64,000 nucleotides of DNA, from NCBI GenBank assembly GCA_903822185.1, contig CAIJOA010000028.1, forward strand, positions 248,001-312,000, written 5' to 3'. The notes beneath the pieces were generated by a model that was not told the DNA's origin, searched no databases, and saw only the letters and a list, made by a program, of their open reading frames with translations. The position numbers and the translations under genes were made by a program. Shown one piece after another: positions 16,409 to 24,388 of the stretch. The DNA is from an uncultured Rhodospirillales bacterium. GTDB lineage: Bacteria; Pseudomonadota; Alphaproteobacteria; ATCC43930; CGMCC-115725. How positions within the stretch are numbered: position 1 is the stretch's first letter; every line of letters begins with the position of its first letter.

Positions 16409-17299
16409 TCAGAAGGTTGCCGCAATAATTTCACCGATCTTGCGATGGACCGTATTGCGCGCGTCGTCGGACGCGGTCGAGCCGGTGTAATAAACCGTCG
16501 CGAGGATCGGCGCCCGTCCCGGCGGCCAAAGGATGGCGATATCGTTGGTCGAGCCGTTATCGCCGGTGCCGGTTTTATCGCCGACGCGCCAAGATTTCGG
16601 CAGACCGGCACGAATCCGGGCGTCACCGACCTTATTTCCGATCAGCCATTCTTCGAGATGACGGCGCGAGCCTGCCGAAAGCTTCTTGCCGATCAGCACC
16701 GCGTGCATGTCCCGCAGCATCGCTTGGGGCGTGGTGGTATCGCGATCATCACTGGGGATCGAGGTATTCAACGTCGGCTCGTTGCGATCGAGGCGTGTAA
16801 TCGGATCGCCCAACGAACGAGCAAAACGCGTGAAGCCCGCCGGCCCGCCGATCAACGGCAACAGCAGATTGGCGGCGGTGTTGTCGCTCCAATCGATCGC
16901 CGCCGCGCAAAGATCACCGACGCTCATGCCGCCTTCGGCGACGTGCGCTTTGGTAATCGGCGCGTTGTCGATCAGATCGCCTTGGCCGTAAGGGATTATC
17001 CGGTCGAGCTTCTCCGTCCCTTGATCCACGCGATGCAGGATCGCCGCCGAGGTCAGCAGCTTGAACGTGCTGCACATCGGGAAACGCTCCGCAGCGCGAT
17101 GGCGTAGCGACGAGCCACCAGCGGTATCGAGCACAGCGACGCCCAGGCGGCCGCCATTCTCTTTTTCCAACGCCACGATTTTTGCGGTCGCTTCCCTCAT
17201 CGCATCCGAAGAAATCCGGTTCGCGGCAAGGCTTTGCATCGGTAGCAGAGTGGTGGCAAATCCGGCGAGAACTGTCCGTCGATGAAGAGACGTGGACAC
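16409..17299 (-). CDS. bla: Class A serine beta-lactamase, probably Tat-exported
   Basis: About 296 residues. This periplasmic enzyme hydrolyses beta-lactams through an acyl-serine. All class A motifs are present: Ser77-x-x-Lys80 in 'CSTFK', Ser138-Asp-Asn in 'WSDNTA', Glu174 in 'RNEPTLN' and Lys242-Thr-Gly in 'GDKTGTG'. A Cys precedes the catalytic serine, but the partner Cys of the carbapenemase disulfide (after KTGT) is absent. The leader 'HRRTVLAGF' suggests twin-arginine export. I start it at GTG 17299, preceded by AGGA; the frame upstream lacks a signal. No ampR-type regulator is adjacent. The spectrum cannot be predicted. Confidence 0.93.
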   Translation of the reverse strand: MSTSLHRRTVLAGFATTLLPMQSLAANRISSDAMREATAKIVALEKENGGRLGVAVLDTAGGSSLRHRAAERFPMCSTFKLLTSAAILHRVDQGTEKLDRIIPYGQGDLIDNAPITKAHVAEGGMSVGDLCAAAIDWSDNTAANLLLPLIGGPAGFTRFARSLGDPITRLDRNEPTLNTSIPSDDRDTTTPQAMLRDMHAVLIGKKLSAGSRRHLEEWLIGNKVGDARIRAGLPKSWRVGDKTGTGDNGSTNDIAILWPPGRAPILATVYYTGSTASDDARNTVHRKIGEIIAATF

Positions 17300-17426
17300 G
17301 ATGATTTTTCCTATTCCTGCAAAAGCCGCCAAATGAAATCGCGCCGGCCTGATATTGTATTCGGCGGCATGTCCCCATAGCATCCGGACAATTTCGCGTC
17401 AGCCGGCAATCGGGGGGAATCTTCAT

Positions 17427-18248
17427 ATGATAAAAATCTATAGCTATTTCAATTCGATCTGCACCCAGAAGACCTTCATTACCCTGGCCGAGAAAGCCCT
17501 GCCTTACGAGACGCAGAATATCGATCTGTTCAAGAACGAGCAGTTCTCGCCGGAATATCTGAAGATCAATCCCAAGGGCGTCGTGCCCGCGCTCGATCAC
17601 GATGGGCGGATCGTCATCGAATCGACGCTGATCTGCGAATATCTCGATGATTGCTTCCCGACACCGCGCCTGATGCCCGCCGACCCTTATCTTCGCGCCC
17701 GTGTACGGCTGTGGAGCAAGATGGTCGATGAAACCCTGTTCGAGGCGACGCGCGAACTCAGCTTCTCGGCGATGTTCCGCGAGAAGATGCGGCATATGAC
17801 CGAAGAACAACGTCAAGGCCGTTATCAAAATGTCGGCGATCCGATCAAGCGCGCTCGCCTGATCTCCACCTACGAAGAAGGCGTCGAAAGTCCCTATGTA
17901 TTTCAGGGCATCGGCGCTTTCGAAATGGCGTTCAACAAGATGGAAAAAGACCTGAAGGCCGGTGGACCGTGGCTGGTCGGGCAGGACATGACGCTTGCCG
18001 ACATCAATATGATGCCGTTCGTCGCGCGCATGGCCTATCTCGACCTACTCGACGTTTGGATCGCCAACCGGCCCGCGACACTGGATTGGTGGCGGAGGGT
18101 TCAGGCCTTGCCCAGCTTTCTCGCTTCGATCACCCACAAGACGAGCGACGAGGATGTCGCCGCGATGAAAACCTTCGGCAGCAAGATTCGCGCGCGCGTT
18201 GCCGAACGTCGCGAAGAGTATTTGCGCCAGATGAGAATCGCCGCCTAG
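17427..18248 (+). CDS. Glutathione S-transferase family protein
   Basis: A 273-residue GST-fold protein, longer than the 200-220 typical of bacterial GSTs because of an insertion in the C-terminal domain around residues 115-165. The N-terminal domain has 'IYSYFNSICTQKTFITLAEK' (possible active-site Ser/Cys), 'PKGVVPALDHDG' and 'VIESTLICEYLDD'. The C-terminal domain has 'DMTLADINMMPFVARM'. I start it at ATG 17427, with a GGGGGGAA ribosome site. This layout resembles beta-etherase-like or GstA-like enzymes in alphaproteobacteria, but the substrate is unknown. It diverges from the beta-lactamase gene. Confidence 0.88.
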   Translation: MIKIYSYFNSICTQKTFITLAEKALPYETQNIDLFKNEQFSPEYLKINPKGVVPALDHDGRIVIESTLICEYLDDCFPTPRLMPADPYLRARVRLWSKMVDETLFEATRELSFSAMFREKMRHMTEEQRQGRYQNVGDPIKRARLISTYEEGVESPYVFQGIGAFEMAFNKMEKDLKAGGPWLVGQDMTLADINMMPFVARMAYLDLLDVWIANRPATLDWWRRVQALPSFLASITHKTSDEDVAAMKTFGSKIRARVAERREEYLRQMRIAA

Positions 18249-18252
18249 GAAC

Positions 18253-18861
18253 CTAAAGCTCCAGCAGGCGATCGGGTAATTCGTCGCGATTGAAGGCGCC
18301 CGGCGGGAAATACGCGGCGAGAACATCGCCGCATTTCTCGATCGCAGCGATGAAGCCATCGGCGGGGCGACCGTCCTTTATCGCCGCAACCAAAGCGGCG
18401 ACCGCGTCGTCCCAGACCGCTTGCGGCACCTTGTCATTGATCCCGGCGTCGGCGACGATTTCTGCATAGCGTTCGGCGCTTGACGCGAAGATCAGCACGC
18501 CGGTGCGGCGTTCGGTCTTATCCAAGCCCTGCGCAAAGAACTGCCGCATTGCCTCGGCATGGGCGTGGTGATGTTTCATGCCGCGCGGCACGATTCGGAG
18601 TCGAAGCAGCGGGTGGGACAAAACAAGAACCATCACCAGAAACACTGTCAACTGCGCCAGATACAGAGTCGTCGCCGACCAAGCGGTGGCAAAGGCCAAT
18701 GGCAGCGGCAGGATCAACGCCAGCGCCGCCGCCCAGACGATCGGCACCAGACCATAGTCGCCGGACTGTTTGGAGATGATGCAAAAAATCTCCCCGTCGG
18801 TCCGCGCTTCCGCCTGTTTGATGGCCGCGACGATGCGCGTGTTGTTGCTATCGCTGATCAT
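18253..18861 (-). CDS. TPM-domain membrane protein
   Basis: About 202 residues. An N-terminal region ('RIVAAIKQAEARTDGEIFCII') and a C-terminal one ('TGVLIFASSAERYAEIVAD') make up a TPM-type domain split by two membrane helices (about 38-85). The family is linked to LemA and YgcG proteins and is proposed to act in envelope maintenance; biochemical function is unclear. It starts at ATG 18861, seven bases after the stop of the upstream TPM gene, so it is the third gene of the lemA operon. Confidence 0.88.
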   Translation of the reverse strand: MISDSNNTRIVAAIKQAEARTDGEIFCIISKQSGDYGLVPIVWAAALALILPLPLAFATAWSATTLYLAQLTVFLVMVLVLSHPLLRLRIVPRGMKHHHAHAEAMRQFFAQGLDKTERRTGVLIFASSAERYAEIVADAGINDKVPQAVWDDAVAALVAAIKDGRPADGFIAAIEKCGDVLAAYFPPGAFNRDELPDRLLEL

Positions 18862-18868
18862 GCCTTTG

Positions 18869-19633
18869 TCACCAGCTTCCCGATGAGCCGCCGCCGCCGA
18901 AGGAGCCGCCGCCGCCCGAGAAGGACGAGCCCCCGCCACCACCCGACGAGCCACGCCCGCCTGAGAAAGCGACCGACAAGACGATTTGGAATAGGACTTG
19001 GCAAAAGCCGCCGCCGCGCAGGGCGCAGAAGATCACCAGAAGAATGCCGCCCAGTACGACGATGATAATCGGCCACGCCGGTTGGTTGCCCGACGTGTCG
19101 ATAGCGGCAGGCGATGGCTCCTGCGCCGCCGACTTATAGGCATTCGCGCCGCCGGTAAGCGCCTGGACGATATCGTCGGTGCCGCGCTTGATGCCGCCGG
19201 GAAAATCGTTGAGCTTGAACCGCGGCAGGATCGAGTTCTGGATGATAAAGCTCGAAACAGCGTCGGTGATTTCGCCTTCAAGGCCGTATCCGACCTCGAT
19301 CCGCACAGCATGCTCGTTCGGCGCGACGATCAGCAGGATGCCGTTGTTCTTGTCTTTTTGGCCGATCCCCCATGCACGGCCGAGTTGATAACCGTAATCC
19401 TCGATCGTTTTACCCTGCAGGGATTTGAGGGTGACGACAACGAGCTGATCGGTTGTTTTTGCTTCGAGATCGGCTAGCGTCTCGGTCAACGCGGCGCGAT
19501 CGGACGGGCGTAAAAGTCCGGCCTCATCGACGACACGGCCGCTCAGCGCCGGAAAGGTCAAGGTCTGCGCCGAAGCGGCGCAGACGAGACACAGGAACGC
19601 GAACGCCGTTAAGACGACGCGGCGCATGATCAT
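18869..19633 (-). CDS. TPM-domain protein of the YgcG type with Gly/Ser-rich tail
   Basis: A 254-residue protein. The signal peptide ends at 'AASAQ'. The TPM domain (about 30-155) starts with 'LSGRVVDEAGLLRPSDRAAL' and has 'TTDQLVVVTLKSLQG' and 'NGILLIVAPNEHAVRIEVGYGLEG'. A transmembrane helix (about 190-210) and a C-terminal low-complexity Gly/Ser tail with many GGGG runs follow. This layout is typical of the YgcG/LemA-associated membrane proteins. It sits four bases downstream of lemA and seven upstream of a second TPM gene. Confidence 0.92.
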   Translation of the reverse strand: MIMRRVVLTAFAFLCLVCAASAQTLTFPALSGRVVDEAGLLRPSDRAALTETLADLEAKTTDQLVVVTLKSLQGKTIEDYGYQLGRAWGIGQKDKNNGILLIVAPNEHAVRIEVGYGLEGEITDAVSSFIIQNSILPRFKLNDFPGGIKRGTDDIVQALTGGANAYKSAAQEPSPAAIDTSGNQPAWPIIIVVLGGILLVIFCALRGGGFCQVLFQIVLSVAFSGGRGSSGGGGGSSFSGGGGSFGGGGSSGSW

Positions 19634-19637
19634 GCGA

Positions 19638-20249
19638 TCAGAACTTCACCTGCGGTGCTACCTTCACAGCGTCATCGACCGTGAATTCTTCCATCGGCTT
19701 GTTGCTCTTATAGAGAAATGATGCCCAGATGCGGCCGGGGAAGGTCGTCAGTTCGGTGTTATAAACGCGCACTGCTTCGATATAGTCGTGACGCGCGACG
19801 GCGATGCGGTTCTCGGTGCCTTCCAACTGCGATTGCAAAGTCAGGAAGTTCTGGCTGGATTTGAGTTCAGGATAGGCTTCGCGCACCGCGAGCAAGCGGC
19901 CCAGCGCGCCCGACAATTGCGCCTGCGCCGCCTGGAACTGCTTGAAGGCTGCCGGATCTGTAATCGTGTTCGCATCGACATGGATCGAGGTTGCCTTGGC
20001 CCGCGCCTCAGTCACTGCTTCCAAGACTGTGCGCTCCTGCGTGGCAAAGCCCTTCACGGTTTCGACCAGGTTCGGCACCAGATCGCTGCGGCGCTGATAT
20101 TGATTGAGTACATCCGACCATTTCGCCTTGGCGTTCTGTTCATAGGTCGGGATGTTATTGACGCCGCAACCGGCCAGGAAAAACGTCAGGAGCGGGACGA
20201 CAAGCGCCAGCCGCATGCTGCGCGGGATGGTCGTGACCAGGCGGAACAT
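19638..20249 (-). CDS. lemA: LemA family lipoprotein
   Basis: About 203 residues. The N terminus has a lipoprotein signal with lipobox 'LAGCG'. The mature protein is mostly helical, with the LemA hallmarks 'KAKWSDVLNQYQRRSDLVPNL', 'VEAVTEARAKAT'-like coiled coils and 'YNTELTTFPGRIWA'. I start it at ATG 20249, which has GGAG eight bases upstream; a longer frame upstream adds ten residues. It opens a three-gene operon with two TPM-domain genes, the common genomic partners of LemA. The exact role in the envelope is not established. Confidence 0.93.
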   Translation of the reverse strand: MFRLVTTIPRSMRLALVVPLLTFFLAGCGVNNIPTYEQNAKAKWSDVLNQYQRRSDLVPNLVETVKGFATQERTVLEAVTEARAKATSIHVDANTITDPAAFKQFQAAQAQLSGALGRLLAVREAYPELKSSQNFLTLQSQLEGTENRIAVARHDYIEAVRVYNTELTTFPGRIWASFLYKSNKPMEEFTVDDAVKVAPQVKF

Positions 20250-20319
20250 CGGGTTTCTCCGTGAAGAAGACGAGATCAAGCCCGCACCCTAACGGTTCGC
20301 AGCGTGCGACGCCACTCGC

Positions 20320-20952
20320 CTAGGTTTTGTCCGTTTCGGCGACGATGCGTGCAACCTCTGCCGTCTCCGCCTCGCCGGCCAAACCTTCGGCGACACCAAT
20401 GCGATTTTCTGCCGGCTGGTTCTGGCTCATCTTCCATTTGCCTTCGAGCCGGGTGATCGTCATCTCCAACCCGACGATGCCACGCAACATCATGTCGAGA
20501 TAAGGCTTCGGCGCGTCATCGACCGCCCATGGCGTCGGCCGGGGCGATTCATGGATCGTGGTAAGTTCGGTCACCAACGCCAGCAGTTTCTCCGGCTCGT
20601 GGAACACGGTCAGCGTGCCATAGACATGAATGGCGACATAATTCCATGTCGGCACGACCTCGCCGGTGCGCTGCTTGGTCGGATAATTCGACGGCGAGAT
20701 ATAAGCATTCGGGCCAAGAAACATCGCCATCGCCGGTATCTCGGCCTTAAGCATTCGCCATTGCGGATTGGCACGAGCAATATGGCCGCGCAGTTTTCCA
20801 AGCGGCCCCGGTTCGGCTTCGACGATCATCGGAATATGGCTGGCCTCAAGCCCGTCCGTACCGAACGTGACCAGCGTCGCCAGCTTGATGTCGCGCATCG
20901 CGGCGCGCAGCGTATCGGGATCGTCTTGAGCAAAATGGCGTGGGACGTACAT
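20320..20952 (-). CDS. PaiB-family FMN-binding protein
   Basis: A 210-residue protein with a split-barrel flavin-binding fold. Characteristic stretches are 'MYVPRHFAQDD', 'HIPMIVEAEPGPLGKLRGHIARANPQW', here cited as motifs, 'YISPSNYPTKQRTGEVVPTWNY' and 'IVGLEMTITRLEGKWKMSQNQ'. PaiB of Bacillus was described as a transcriptional regulator affecting protease synthesis, but most homologues are uncharacterised and lack a DNA-binding domain. The gene stands between lemA and the livFGMH operon, with 18 bases separating it from livF, so it could be the operon's promoter-proximal neighbour on the lower-numbered side but is transcribed after it. Confidence 0.9.
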   Translation of the reverse strand: MYVPRHFAQDDPDTLRAAMRDIKLATLVTFGTDGLEASHIPMIVEAEPGPLGKLRGHIARANPQWRMLKAEIPAMAMFLGPNAYISPSNYPTKQRTGEVVPTWNYVAIHVYGTLTVFHEPEKLLALVTELTTIHESPRPTPWAVDDAPKPYLDMMLRGIVGLEMTITRLEGKWKMSQNQPAENRIGVAEGLAGEAETAEVARIVAETDKT

Positions 20953-20970
20953 CGGCCAGACTATACGAAA

Positions 20971-21693
20971 CTATTCGGCGTCGTCCCAGGCTTCGGAACT
21001 GGCCCCGGCCAAGGCGCGCAACCGCTCCTCATCGCGGGCGAATTCCGCCGCGCCGCCTTCATGCACAACATGGCCATCATCCAGGACATAGACGCGATCG
21101 GCGATGGCGACGGCAGCGCGCACATTCTGTTCGACCAGCAACACCGCCATGCCTTCCTGGCGCATCGAGGCGATGATTTTAAAAACATCGCGCACGATCA
21201 GCGGCGCCAAGCCCTGCGAGGGCTCATCGAGCAGCAGCAATTTCGGATTGAGCAACAGCGCACGGCCGATCGCTAGCATCTCTTGCTCGCCGCCTGACAA
21301 CTGCCCACCTTTGTTGGTTCGGCGTTCCTGAAGGCGCGGAAAGAGCTGATAGATGCGCGCGATGTTCCAAGGCCCCGGCCGCTCGACCGGCACTTGAAGA
21401 TTTTCCTCGACCGTGAGGTTGGCGAAGATGCGTCGTCCCTCCGGGACATAGCCGACGCCAAGCCCGGCGATGCGGAACGAGGGCCAATCGGTCGTGTCCT
21501 GACCGAAGATACGGACGGTGCCATTCTTAGCCGGGGTCAGGCCCATGATGCTGCGCAAGGTCGTGGTCTTGCCCGCGCCGTTGCGGCCGAGCAGCGCGAC
21601 AAGCTCGCCTTCCCGCACCTCGAACCCGACATCGTGCAGAATGTGGCTCTTGCCGTAATACGTATGAAGCCCGGTGATGGTCAGCGCGCTCAT
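20971..21693 (-). CDS. livF: Branched-chain amino acid type ABC transporter ATPase LivF
   Basis: A 240-residue cytosolic ATPase that drives a periplasmic-binding-protein-dependent importer. Walker A 'GRNGAGKTTT', signature 'LSGGEQEMLAIGRAL' and Walker B 'LLLLDEPSQGLAP' are intact. The 'SQGLAP' after Walker B separates LivF from LivG. The gene overlaps livG by four bases (ATGA) and is the last transport subunit in the order H-M-G-F. The substrate need not be a branched-chain amino acid, since related systems carry urea, amides or aromatic acids. Confidence 0.95.
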   Translation of the reverse strand: MSALTITGLHTYYGKSHILHDVGFEVREGELVALLGRNGAGKTTTLRSIMGLTPAKNGTVRIFGQDTTDWPSFRIAGLGVGYVPEGRRIFANLTVEENLQVPVERPGPWNIARIYQLFPRLQERRTNKGGQLSGGEQEMLAIGRALLLNPKLLLLDEPSQGLAPLIVRDVFKIIASMRQEGMAVLLVEQNVRAAVAIADRVYVLDDGHVVHEGGAAEFARDEERLRALAGASSEAWDDAE

Positions 21694-22439
21694 TCGGCGC
21701 TCCCCAGATAGGCAGCCTGGACGCGTTCGTCGGCAGCGATCTCGGCCGGTGTGCCGTCAGCCAGCACCGCGCCTTCGGCCAGCACCATGATACGGTCGGC
21801 GAGATGGAAGATCACCCGCATGTCATGCTCGATCAGCACGATCGAGAGGCCTTCCTTCTTATGGAGGTTACGGATGACGCGGACGACGTCGCGCGTCTCC
21901 TGATCGCCCATCCCCGCCGTCGGCTCGTCGAGCAGCAAGAGGCGCGGTTGCAAGGCGAGCGACATCATGATCTCGGTCGCGCGCTGATCGCCGTGCGACA
22001 ACTCACCGGCCAATCGCTCGGCTTTATCGGCAAGGCCGCCAGACTCCAACAGTTCCTGCACGCGATCGGCGACCTTGACGCGATCCGCACGCGATATCCA
22101 TGGCCGCAAGCGCAGCCCCGCCGCACTCTCGACCGGGATCAGCAGATTGTCGCGAACGGTCAGTTCGGGAAAAATCTCGGTGATCTGAAACGTGCGCGAT
22201 ATGCCAAGCCCGACGCGGCGATGCGCCGGCACCGTCGTGATATCCTGGCCATCGAGCAGAATGCTACCGCTGCTGGGCGGAAAGAGACCGCTAATGAGAT
22301 TGAAGAAGGTCGTCTTGCCGGCGCCGTTGGGACCGATCACAGCGCGCAATTCGCCCGGCTCGACCTTGAACGAGACATGATCGACCGCGACGAGGCTGCC
22401 GAAGTGACGCGAAACGTCGCGAACGTCGAGCAGGCTCAT
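21690..22439 (-). CDS. livG: Branched-chain amino acid type ABC transporter ATPase LivG
   Basis: A 249-residue ATPase, partner of LivF. It has Walker A 'GPNGAGKTTFFN', the long Q-loop region 'GISRTFQITEIFPELTVRDNL', signature 'LSHGDQRATEIMMSLA' and Walker B 'LLLLDEPTAGMGDQE'. The 'LSHGDQR' form of the signature is usual for LivG. Start and stop overlap the adjoining livM and livF by four bases each, which indicates translational coupling. Confidence 0.95.
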   Translation of the reverse strand: MSLLDVRDVSRHFGSLVAVDHVSFKVEPGELRAVIGPNGAGKTTFFNLISGLFPPSSGSILLDGQDITTVPAHRRVGLGISRTFQITEIFPELTVRDNLLIPVESAAGLRLRPWISRADRVKVADRVQELLESGGLADKAERLAGELSHGDQRATEIMMSLALQPRLLLLDEPTAGMGDQETRDVVRVIRNLHKKEGLSIVLIEHDMRVIFHLADRIMVLAEGAVLADGTPAEIAADERVQAAYLGSAE

Positions 22440-23386
22440 AAGCCTTGCTTTCGCTTGACGACGCCAAGAACGCCGCGCGGGAAGAACACGACCGCGAGCA
22501 CGAACAACAATCCGAGGATCGACATCCAGTAATCGGTGACGCTGGAGATTTTATCCTGCAGCACGACGAAGACCGCGGCGCCGATCAATGGTCCCCAGAA
22601 CGAGCGCATCCCGCCCAGCACCGCCATGATGACGAAATCGCCCGACTGCTCCCACCGGAAGGCGCGCGGATCAACGAAATTATCGAGATAGGCATAGAGC
22701 GCACCCGCAACACTGCAGAAGGCCGCCGAACAAACGAACGACATCCAAATGTGCTTATCGACGGGAATGCCGAGGAATCGTGCACGGCGTTCGTTCTCGC
22801 GGATTGCCAGCAAAGTGCGGCCGAACGGCGAGCGTAGCAGCAGCGCCATCGCCGCCGAACAGACCGCAACACAGACGAGCACGAGATAATAAAACGCGAT
22901 ATCGTTATGGAGGATGTCGATCTGGGTGACGCCGAGATCGAGCGGCACGCGCTTCCATCCGGTGAGCCCGTCATCGCCGCCGGTCAAGGACGACCAACGG
23001 AACGCGACGAAATAGAACACTTGCCCGAAGGCGATCGTGACCATCGCAAAATAGACGCCACGCAGCCGCACGATCATCGCACCGATGATCATCGCGCCGA
23101 GAATGCCGACCAGCACGCCGATAGCCAGCCCCAGCATCGTGCTGGCGTAAATATATTTGATCGTCATGCCCGCGCCGTACGCGCCGAGACCGAAGAAGGC
23201 AGCATGACCGAACGACAAAACGCCGGTAAAGCCGAGCAGGAAATTCACCGACATCGCCGCCAGCGCCAGCACGAGGACGCGCGTACCAAGACCGGTATAG
23301 CCGCCAAAGAGCGGCATCCAATACGGCGCGGTCAGCAATAGAAGCCAGAGGATAATTGTCCCGATGCGGCCTTCGAGGTTTTTCAT
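22436..23386 (-). CDS. livM: Branched-chain amino acid type ABC transporter permease LivM
   Basis: A 316-residue permease with about nine membrane helices. The family motif 'LLGFTGVLSFGHAAFFGLGAYGAG' is recognisable in the N-terminal half, and 'NERRARFLGI' lies in the cytoplasmic loop that contacts the ATPases. 'AFCSVAGALYAYLDNFVDP' and 'GGMRSFWGPLIGAAVF' follow in the usual order. It pairs with LivH to form the membrane channel and overlaps both neighbours by four bases. Confidence 0.95.
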   Translation of the reverse strand: MKNLEGRIGTIILWLLLLTAPYWMPLFGGYTGLGTRVLVLALAAMSVNFLLGFTGVLSFGHAAFFGLGAYGAGMTIKYIYASTMLGLAIGVLVGILGAMIIGAMIVRLRGVYFAMVTIAFGQVFYFVAFRWSSLTGGDDGLTGWKRVPLDLGVTQIDILHNDIAFYYLVLVCVAVCSAAMALLLRSPFGRTLLAIRENERRARFLGIPVDKHIWMSFVCSAAFCSVAGALYAYLDNFVDPRAFRWEQSGDFVIMAVLGGMRSFWGPLIGAAVFVVLQDKISSVTDYWMSILGLLFVLAVVFFPRGVLGVVKRKQGL

Positions 23387-24252
23387 CGCAGCCGCCCTGC
23401 GTCGCCGAAGAGACCATGCGGCCTTACCATGAGTACCAAAGCCATCATCACATAGATGACGGCCTCGGTTCCCGCCGGCAGGAACACGGCGGTGAGACCC
23501 GAGGCGATACCGATCAGCAAACCGCCGGCCAAGGTGCCCGGCAGACTGCCCAACCCGCCGACGATGATCGCGACAAAGCTGGGCATGATCAGCGTGTCAC
23601 CGATCGTCGGCGAGAGGCCGAGCATCCCCGCCGCCAACACGCCCGCCAACCCGGCGAGATAAATGCCGAGACCGAAATTGAGATTACGCAACACGCGCAC
23701 GTTGACGCCCAGGACCGACACGGTATCGAGATCGAGCGTGCCGGCGCGGATGCGTATGCCAAGCCGCGTGTAACCGAGGATCAGGAACAAAGCCGTCACC
23801 GCCAGGGCGACGATCACGACCATGAAGACGCGATAGCCGGTGAGGAAGAAGAGGCTTGCCGATAGCGGCGAGGCCAGCCACCCCGGAATCTGATACGGCA
23901 CGCTTTGCGCACCCCAGAGAAAACGCAGCGCGTCCTGAAAGATAAAAGCGAGGCCGAAGGTGAGCAGCAGGCTATAAAGCGGATCGCGTCCATATAAGCG
24001 GCGGATCAGCACCCGCTCGATGATCAGGCCCAGCGCCGCAGTAAGAAACGGTGCCAGGGCGAGCCCGCCCCAAAAACCGAGATAAGGCGCTAGGCTATAG
24101 GCGAGATAAGCACCCAGCGCGAGAAAGCCGCCATGCGCAAAGTTTATCACGCCACTGAGATTGAGAATCAGAGACAAACCCAGCGCCATCAGCGCGTAGA
24201 ACGCGCCGACGATCAACCCGTTCAGGACGTTGAACAGGATCACCTGCGTCAT
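23383..24252 (-). CDS. livH: Branched-chain amino acid type ABC transporter permease LivH
   Basis: A 289-residue permease with about eight helices. It opens with 'NGLIVGAFYALMALGLSLI' and has 'GVINFAHGGFLALGAYLAY', the LivH counterpart of the LivM motif. 'RAGTLDLDTVSVLGVNVR' is the cytoplasmic coupling loop, and 'VGGLGSLPGTLAGGLLIG' lies near the C terminus. It is the first membrane-subunit gene of the operon and is separated from the receptor gene by about 136 bases containing a palindromic repeat. Confidence 0.95.
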   Translation of the reverse strand: MTQVILFNVLNGLIVGAFYALMALGLSLILNLSGVINFAHGGFLALGAYLAYSLAPYLGFWGGLALAPFLTAALGLIIERVLIRRLYGRDPLYSLLLTFGLAFIFQDALRFLWGAQSVPYQIPGWLASPLSASLFFLTGYRVFMVVIVALAVTALFLILGYTRLGIRIRAGTLDLDTVSVLGVNVRVLRNLNFGLGIYLAGLAGVLAAGMLGLSPTIGDTLIMPSFVAIIVGGLGSLPGTLAGGLLIGIASGLTAVFLPAGTEAVIYVMMALVLMVRPHGLFGDAGRLR

Positions 24253-24286
24253 CGCTGACTCATCCTCAGACGTCTTTCTTATTGAT

Positions 24287-24363
24287 CGTCATTGCCGGGC
24301 TTGACCCGGCAATCCAGCGATAGCAACTACCGCTGGACCCTCGGGTCAAGCCCGAGGGTGACG
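24287..24363. repeat. REP-like palindromic element between livK and livH
   Basis: The element is built from three stems: TGCCGGG/CCCGGCA (24292-24312 region), TCCAGCG/CGCTGGA in the centre, and CCCTCGGG/CCCGAGGG at the right end. It opens with CGTCATTGC and closes with GGGTGACG. Such 'CCGGGCTTGACCCGG' type palindromes are dispersed in many alphaproteobacterial genomes. Here it sits between the receptor gene and the permease genes of one transporter, where it may trim the mRNA so that the receptor is made in excess. Confidence 0.7.
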
Positions 24364-24388
24364 GTTGTAGGGTTTGCGACGATGCTCG

